64,000 nt of DNA from Micromonospora mirobrigensis (GTDB lineage: Bacteria > Actinomycetota > Actinomycetes > Mycobacteriales > Micromonosporaceae): contig NZ_FMCX01000001.1 in the NCBI RefSeq assembly GCF_900091555.1, forward strand, positions 186,001 through 250,000, given 5' to 3'. The notes under the pieces are model-generated. The model searched no databases, was not told the origin of the DNA, and saw only the letters and a list, made by a program, of their open reading frames with translations. Positions 59,131-64,000 of this stretch are shown here, piece after piece. Position numbers and translations under genes: made by a program. The first letter of the stretch is position 1; every line of letters starts with the position of its first letter.

Positions 59131-61488
59131 TCAGCGCAGCGCGAGCGCGGCCAGGGCCGCGTTGACGATGCTGCCGGGAAGCAGGTCGTGCAGCTCGTAG
59201 AGCTCCTGCACGCTGCCGGACTGGCCGAACTCGTCCACCCCCAGCGGCACCGCCGGAGCTCCCACCGCCGACCCGAGCCAGGCCATCGCGTGCGACGCGG
59301 CGTCGTGCACCGACACCACCGGCACCCGGTCGGCGAAGGCCGACCGCAGCGCGCCCGGCACGCTCGGCACGGTCGCCGTCCGCACCCCCTGGCGCAGCGT
59401 CCGCTGCCAGGCCCGGTAGAGCCGGTCCAGGCTGGTCACGTCGACCACGTGCGCGGCGACGCCCTCCTCCGCCAGCTCCGCGGCGGCCGCCAGGACCTCC
59501 GGCAGCACCGCGCCGGAGGCGGCGAGCTGCACGACCGGGGCGTCCGCGAGGTGCGGGTACGCCTCGTGCGCGTCGACCAGCCGGTAGGCCCCCGCCACCA
59601 CCTGCCGGCGCAGCACCGCGTCACCGATCCGGGCCCGGGCCGCCTCGAACGGCGCCTGGTCGATCGGGCGGGTGCTGAGCCGGAAGTAGTACGCCCCGTC
59701 CTCGGCCGGCGCGGCGGTCGTCGCCGGGGCCGACCCCTGCGCGATCTGGCCGAGCGCGTCGCAGAGCAGCCAGTCCAGGCTGCCGGCGTACGCGGGCTCG
59801 ACGAAGGTCACCCCGGGCAGCTCCAACCCGACCGACGCGGTGATCGTCGACTGGTGGGCGCCGCCCTCCGGGGCCAGGGTGATGCCCGACGGGGTGCCGG
59901 CCACCACGAACCGGGAGCCGGAGTAGGTGCCGTACAGGAACGCGTCCAGGCCACGCAGCACGAACGGGTCGTAGACGGTGCCCACCGGCAGCAGCGGCTG
60001 CCCGGACAGGTCCCACGACAGGCCGAGCTGGCCGAGCAGCAGGAACAGGTTCATCTCGGAGATGCCCAGCTCGATGTGCTGCCCGGCGGGGCTCTCCGTC
60101 CAGCGCAGCATCCGGTCCTCGGTCCAGGACCGCCGCTCGGTGGGGGCGAACACCCCGGTCTTGTTGATGAACCCGGCCAGGTTGGTGGAGGTGGCCACGT
60201 CCGGCGCGGTGGTCACCAGGTAGGGGGCGACCTTCGGGTCTCGGGCCAGGTCGACCAGCACCCGCCCGAAGACCTCCTGGGTGGAGACCGGCTTGTTGGC
60301 GCGTACCTTCGTGGTCTCCGGGACGGTGACCCCCAGCGCCCGCTCGCGGGGCGCGCGGGACAGCGCCTCCCGGCGGGCGCCGGCCCGGATGCCGGCCTCC
60401 GACGCCGGGTCGAGCCGGTCCCACTCGGTCTCCGGGGTCAGGCCCAGCTCCGCGCGGAACGCGTCGACCTGCTCGGTGGTGAGCAGCGCCGAGTGGTTGC
60501 GTGGATTGCCGGCGATCGGCAGACCCCAACCCTTGACCGTGTACGCGAAGACCACGCTGGGCCGGTCGGTGACCGCGTCGCACTGGGCGTACGCGTCGAG
60601 CATCGCCTGCGGGTCGTGCCCGCCCAGGTCGGTGACGAGCGGGCCCAGCTCGTCGTCGCCGATGCCCTCCACGAAGGCGCCCACCTCGGCCGGCGCACCG
60701 TCCAGGAACTGCTTGCGCAGGGCCGGCCCGGCCAGCCCGAACAGCGACTGGTACTGCTCGTTGGGCATCCGGTCGATCCAGTCGCGCAGCACGTCGCCAC
60801 CCGGCCGGGCGTACGCCTGCGCGAGCTTGCGGCCGTACTTGACCTCCACCACGTGCCAGCCGGCGGCCTCGAACTGGCCGCGCCACTGGTTGATCCGGAT
60901 GCCCGGGACCACCCGGTCCAGCGACTGGCGGTTGAAGTCGACCAGCCACATCACGTTGCCCAGCCCGGTGGTGGCCGGGTCGGCGACCGCCTCCCAGATG
61001 TTCCCCTCGTCCAGCTCGGCGTCGCCGATCAGGGCGACGAAGCGCGAGTGCGGACGCTCGCCGAAGTGCGCGTCGACGTAGCGGCGGGTGACCGCGGCGA
61101 AGAGCGGCGCGGCGGCGCCCAGGCCGACCGAACCGGTGGAGAAGTCCACCTCGTCGGGGTCCTTGGTCCGCGACGGGTACGACTGGAGCCCGCCGCGCGC
61201 CCGCAGCTTCGGCAGGTACGACCGGTCCAGGTTGCCCAGCAGGTATTGAATCGCGTGGAAGACCGGCGAGGCGTGCGGCTTGACCGCGACCCGGTCCTCG
61301 GCGTCCAGGTGCTCGAACCAGAGCGCCGTCATCGCGGTGACCAGCGAGGCGCTGGACGCCTGGTGGCCGCCGACCTTCACCCCGTCACCGGTGTCCCGGT
61401 CGTGGTTGGCCGCGTCGACGATGCGGGTGGCGAGCCAGAGCACGCGGCGCTGGATCTCGTCGAGGACGTCGAGGTCGTGCTGGTTCAC
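59131..61488 (-). CDS. AceE-like transketolase-fold enzyme (pyruvate dehydrogenase E1 type)
   Basis: 785 aa. The ThDP-binding GDAELDEGNIWEAVADPATTGLGNVMWLVDFNRQS (variant of GDG-x26-N), GGHQASSASLVTAMTALWF and SPVFHAIQYLLG match homodimeric E1 proteins; the pyrimidine and C-terminal transketolase domains follow (EGGAHQSTITASVGLELPGVTFVEPAYA, VVDVTSLDRLYRAWQ). E. coli AceE is about 887 aa, so this member is roughly 100 residues shorter, and no E2 or E3 gene is near. GTG 61488 has GGAG upstream. Likely but not proven pyruvate dehydrogenase; the reaction could differ. Confidence 0.75.
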   Translation of the reverse strand: MNQHDLDVLDEIQRRVLWLATRIVDAANHDRDTGDGVKVGGHQASSASLVTAMTALWFEHLDAEDRVAVKPHASPVFHAIQYLLGNLDRSYLPKLRARGGLQSYPSRTKDPDEVDFSTGSVGLGAAAPLFAAVTRRYVDAHFGERPHSRFVALIGDAELDEGNIWEAVADPATTGLGNVMWLVDFNRQSLDRVVPGIRINQWRGQFEAAGWHVVEVKYGRKLAQAYARPGGDVLRDWIDRMPNEQYQSLFGLAGPALRKQFLDGAPAEVGAFVEGIGDDELGPLVTDLGGHDPQAMLDAYAQCDAVTDRPSVVFAYTVKGWGLPIAGNPRNHSALLTTEQVDAFRAELGLTPETEWDRLDPASEAGIRAGARREALSRAPRERALGVTVPETTKVRANKPVSTQEVFGRVLVDLARDPKVAPYLVTTAPDVATSTNLAGFINKTGVFAPTERRSWTEDRMLRWTESPAGQHIELGISEMNLFLLLGQLGLSWDLSGQPLLPVGTVYDPFVLRGLDAFLYGTYSGSRFVVAGTPSGITLAPEGGAHQSTITASVGLELPGVTFVEPAYAGSLDWLLCDALGQIAQGSAPATTAAPAEDGAYYFRLSTRPIDQAPFEAARARIGDAVLRRQVVAGAYRLVDAHEAYPHLADAPVVQLAASGAVLPEVLAAAAELAEEGVAAHVVDVTSLDRLYRAWQRTLRQGVRTATVPSVPGALRSAFADRVPVVSVHDAASHAMAWLGSAVGAPAVPLGVDEFGQSGSVQELYELHDLLPGSIVNAALAALALR

Positions 61489-61536
61489 GGTGACTCCATC
61501 CGGGCGTCGCCGTTGACGCCCTGTGCGCGGGGGTGG

Positions 61537-61595
61537 GGCGTTAGGAAGGGCCCCTTCCTATGCACGAGGCGTTAAGAAGGGGCCCTTCCTTTCAC
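61537..61595 (-). repeat. GGCC-doublet repeat, copy E (3' end of gatB)
   Basis: Units GTTAGGAAGGGCCCCTTCC (61540-) and GTTAAGAAGGGGCCCTTCC (61571-), centres 32 bp apart, 1 nt from the gatB stop (61599-61597). The segments GGAAGGGCCCCTTC and GAAGGGGCCCTTCC are exact reverse complements, so the two units can form a 14-bp stem although neither is itself symmetrical. It lies between gatB and the AceE-like gene on the same strand. Confidence 0.9.
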
Positions 61596-61596
61596 G

Positions 61597-63090
61597 TCAG
61601 GCGCCGAGGCGCTCCAGGATCAGGTCGCGGACGGTCTTGGCGTCGGCCTGGCCGCGGGTGGTCTTCATGACCGCGCCGACCAGGGCGCCGGCCGCCGCGA
61701 CCTTGCCGCTGCGGACCTTGTCGGCGACGCCCGGGTTGGCGGCGATCGCCTCGTCCACGGCGGCGGTGAGCGCGCCGGTGTCGGAGACCACCTCCAGGCC
61801 CCGGCTGGTCATGATCTCGGTCGGCGAACCCTCGCCGGCCACCACGCCCTCCAGGACGGAACGGGCCAGCTTGTCGTTGAGCTTGCCCGCGTCCACCAGC
61901 CCCTGGAGCTCGGCGACCTGGGCCGGGGTGGCGCCGACGTCGGCCAGCTCCACGCCGGTCTCGTTGGCCCGGCGGGACAGCTCACCGAGCCACCACTTGC
62001 GGGCCGCGGCCGGGGTGGCGCCGGCGGCCACCGTGGCCTCGATCAGCTCGACGGCGCCGGCGTTGAGCACCGACTGCATGTCCAGCTCGGACAGGCCCCA
62101 CTCCTGCTGGAGGCGGCGGCGGTGCAGCCGCGGCAGCTCCGGCAGGGCGGCCTTCAGCTCGGCCACCCAGGCGGCGTCCGGGGCGAGCGGGACCAGGTCC
62201 GGCTCCGGGAAGTAGCGGTAGTCGGTGGCGGTCTCCTTGGACCGGCCCGGCCGGGTGTCCCCGGTGTCCTCCTGGAAGTGCCGGGTCTCCTGGGTGATCC
62301 GGCCGCCGGCGTCGAGCACCGACGCCTGGCGCAGCATCTCCGAGCGGACCGCCCGCTCGACCGACCGCAGCGAGTTGACGTTCTTGGTCTCGGTGCGGGT
62401 GCCCCACTCCTCGCCCGGCAGGTTCAGCGACGTGTTGACGTCGCAGCGCAGCGAGCCCTCCTCCATCCGGACGTCGGAGACGCCCAGCGAGCGGATCACG
62501 TCCCGCAGCTCGGTGACGTACGCCCGGGCCACCTCCGGCGCGAGCGCGCCGGTGCCGGGGACCGGCTTGGTGACGATCTCCACCAGCGGGATGCCGGCCC
62601 GGTTGTAGTCGACCAGCGACTCGGTCGCGCCGTGGATGCGGCCGGTGGCGCCACCGACGTGCAGCGTCTTGCCGGTGTCCTCCTCCAGGTGCACCCGCTC
62701 GATGCCGATCCGGACCAGCTCGCCGTTGACCTCGACGTCCAGGTAGCCGTCGAAGCAGAGCGGCTCGTCGTACTGGCTGATCTGGAAGTTCTTCGGCATG
62801 TCCGGGTAGAAGTAGTTCTTCCGGGCGAACCGGCACCATTCGGCGATGGAGCAGTTCAGCGCCAGGCCGATCCGGATGGTCGCCTCGATGGCCGCCTTGT
62901 TCGCCACCGGCAGCGAGCCGGGCAGGCCGAGGCAGACCGGGCAGACCCGGGTGTTCGGCTCGCCGCCGAAGTCGGTCGGGCAACCGCACCACATCTTCGT
63001 GTTCGTGCCCAGCTCGACGTGGGTCTCCAGGCCGATCACCGGTTCGTAGCGCGCGACGACCTCGTCGTACGCGGGCAGTGTCGTCGTCAT
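61597..63090 (-). CDS. gatB: Aspartyl/glutamyl-tRNA(Asn/Gln) amidotransferase subunit B
   Basis: 497 aa. [28 protein letters not shown] and [24 protein letters not shown] carry the Cys-rich zinc site and catalytic region; [22 protein letters not shown] and [14 protein letters not shown] are conserved, and the C-terminal helical YqeY-like tail ([29 protein letters not shown]) binds tRNA. With GatA/GatC it amidates Glu-tRNA(Gln), which fits the tRNA-Gln gene at 8.6 kb and the lack of glutaminyl-tRNA synthetase in the group. gatC and gatA are not adjacent: plus-strand genes lie upstream. Confidence 0.97.
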   Translation of the reverse strand: MTTTLPAYDEVVARYEPVIGLETHVELGTNTKMWCGCPTDFGGEPNTRVCPVCLGLPGSLPVANKAAIEATIRIGLALNCSIAEWCRFARKNYFYPDMPKNFQISQYDEPLCFDGYLDVEVNGELVRIGIERVHLEEDTGKTLHVGGATGRIHGATESLVDYNRAGIPLVEIVTKPVPGTGALAPEVARAYVTELRDVIRSLGVSDVRMEEGSLRCDVNTSLNLPGEEWGTRTETKNVNSLRSVERAVRSEMLRQASVLDAGGRITQETRHFQEDTGDTRPGRSKETATDYRYFPEPDLVPLAPDAAWVAELKAALPELPRLHRRRLQQEWGLSELDMQSVLNAGAVELIEATVAAGATPAAARKWWLGELSRRANETGVELADVGATPAQVAELQGLVDAGKLNDKLARSVLEGVVAGEGSPTEIMTSRGLEVVSDTGALTAAVDEAIAANPGVADKVRSGKVAAAGALVGAVMKTTRGQADAKTVRDLILERLGA

Positions 63091-63218
63091 CTGAGCTCCA
63101 GGCGCGATCCGGACAGAACCTGTCCAGCCTAATGGGGTTGCCGGCCCCCGCTTCCCCCGGGTTTGCCGGTCCCGCCCGCGTGGCGCCGCGCGGGGCCCTG
63201 CCGGTGGCGTCGCCCCGC

Positions 63219-63224
63219 TACCGT
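63219..63224 (+). promoter_or_regulatory. -10 box (TACCGT), leaderless
   Basis: TACCGT, 6-nt spacer, ATG 63231. It selects this start over upstream in-frame codons. Confidence 0.55.
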
Positions 63225-63230
63225 GCGGCC

Positions 63231-63803
63231 ATGACGAAGCCCCGGCGCCGGCTCGACCGACGCACCGTGCTGGTCGCCGTGGGGCTGGCGGTCGGCCTGC
63301 CCGCCGCGGTGGTGGCCCTCATGGCGCTCGACGGGCGCGAGGTCGGCGGCCCGGGCCTGCTGACCACCTTCCTGCTCACCCTGATGCCGGCGGCACTCGG
63401 CACGGCGATCGCCCTGGAGTACGGCCGCCGCCGCCCCGGCCGGCTCGGTCGACCGCCGAAGCCGGGCGACGCCCCGGAGGTGCGGCAGGCACTGGGCGCC
63501 GGGCACAGCGACGATCCGCGGGTCGACGCACTGGCCCGCAAGGAGGCGGAGCGCCGGCTGGGCGAACGGTGGATCCTCTGGTTGCTCGGCGCCGGTGTGC
63601 TGCTGGAGGTGCTGCTGGTCGTGGGTGCCACCCGCCCGTCCAGCCGGGTGGTCGCTGTGCTGCTCGCCGCGTTCTGGGGCGCCGCGGGTTGGCGGCGGTG
63701 GCGGGGGCTGCGGGAGGCCCGCGCCTACCTCGCCGCCCCGGCGCAGGGTGTGGCGGCCACCCCGCCGGTGGAGTCCGCCCCCGAGGCCGAGCACCGCGCG
63801 TAG
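63231..63803 (+). CDS. Small membrane protein of unknown function
   Basis: 190 aa. Membrane segments near residues 10-30 ([22 protein letters not shown]), 38-60 ([20 protein letters not shown]), 113-135 ([19 protein letters not shown]) and 140-155, with a basic loop ([25 protein letters not shown]) and a [20 protein letters not shown] helix. Family not recognised. Divergent from gatB; the next gene has a similar helix-TM pattern and may be related. Confidence 0.55.
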   Translation: MTKPRRRLDRRTVLVAVGLAVGLPAAVVALMALDGREVGGPGLLTTFLLTLMPAALGTAIALEYGRRRPGRLGRPPKPGDAPEVRQALGAGHSDDPRVDALARKEAERRLGERWILWLLGAGVLLEVLLVVGATRPSSRVVAVLLAAFWGAAGWRRWRGLREARAYLAAPAQGVAATPPVESAPEAEHRA

Positions 63804-63832
63804 CGCCACCACCGATCGGGTACGGATCGACC

Positions 63833-64000
63833 GTGACGAACGCGGGGGACCACTTTTCCGAGCCGGACCGGGCCGCGCTGCTCGCCGACGGTCACCGCCG
63901 GCAGCGCCGGCTCGACCTGTACGTGCTCTCCGCCCTGCTGGTGCTCGGAGTCGCGGCCGGAGCCACCGCGCTGCTCGCCGGGGACGGCACCGTCGACCGG
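63833..64000 (+). CDS. Membrane protein, 5' fragment
   Basis: 56 codons are visible (GTG 63833, TNAGDHFSEPDRAALLADGHRRQRRLDLYVLSALLVLGVAAGATALLAGDG) before the window ends: an acidic/basic cytoplasmic start and one TM segment at ~30-48. TACGGA ends 6 nt before the GTG, a weak -10 match. It lies 29 nt behind the previous gene and may be in the same transcript. Function not recognised. Confidence 0.55.
   Translation, partial: MTNAGDHFSEPDRAALLADGHRRQRRLDLYVLSALLVLGVAAGATALLAGDGTVDR

Noticed and set aside
58877..59200. 107-aa plus-strand frame through the inverted-repeat element
   Set aside because: It runs through both inverted-repeat arms and into the 3' end of the AceE-like gene with no conserved motif.
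59068..61575. 835-aa plus-strand frame opposite the AceE-like gene
   Set aside because: Gln/His/Val-rich shadow of the conserved minus-strand gene.

Overview
The window is high-GC actinobacterial chromosome, most like Micromonospora or a close relative (inferred from codon use, gene order, F420 and citramalate genes, and the short-leader or leaderless starts). It is a core-genome stretch: housekeeping and amino-acid genes with accessory islands, and no phage, integrase, transposase or CRISPR array.

Layout. 1-7.9 kb: plsC (5' end only), cofC, a small OB-fold protein, ppk behind a PHO box, a CYTH-CHAD protein, a MutT1-type NUDIX-phosphatase, the lysine-tailed HU gene and ndgR. This is the order known from Mycobacterium, but leuCD is missing between hup and ndgR. 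8.1-9.6 kb: two identical tRNA-Glu genes with matching terminators, tRNA-Gln and a fumarylacetoacetase-family gene. 9.7-18.5 kb: a two-domain membrane protein, a conserved protein, a methyltransferase, ArfB, and a moxR-DUF58-VWA-protease operon. 18.9-38.7 kb: the branched-chain and serine biosynthesis region (cimA, ilvE, leuB, serA, ilvC, ilvN, ilvB, ilvD), interrupted by ahpCD, a PRC-barrel gene, a phosphatase, apbE and a GGDEF-EAL gene. cimA and ilvB each have a transcription attenuator with a short leader peptide. 40-49.5 kb: a beta-mannan utilisation cluster (secreted GH5 mannanase, GH2 beta-mannosidase, ABC importer without its own ATPase, LacI regulator with several operator-like sites). 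49.5-58.7 kb: a second, degenerate GGDEF-EAL protein, a PH-domain protein, a D-2-hydroxyacid dehydrogenase, a GAF-SpoIIE phosphatase, a sugar-dehydrogenase-like lipoprotein and a membrane phosphoesterase. 58.8-64 kb: a 135-bp inverted-repeat element, an AceE-like enzyme, gatB and two membrane-protein genes (the last cut by the window edge).

The most unusual structure is non-coding. Five doublets of a GGGGCCCC palindrome unit, with centres 30-32 bp apart, sit directly after the stop codons of cimA, ilvE, ilvD, the beta-mannosidase gene and gatB. In at least one copy the two units are exactly reverse-complementary and would form a 14-bp RNA stem. A second repeat of 58 nt begins at the stop codons of both mannan permease genes and runs exactly to the next start codon. 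About a dozen genes carry a TANNNT-like -10 box 6-7 nt before the start codon, which points to widespread leaderless transcription.
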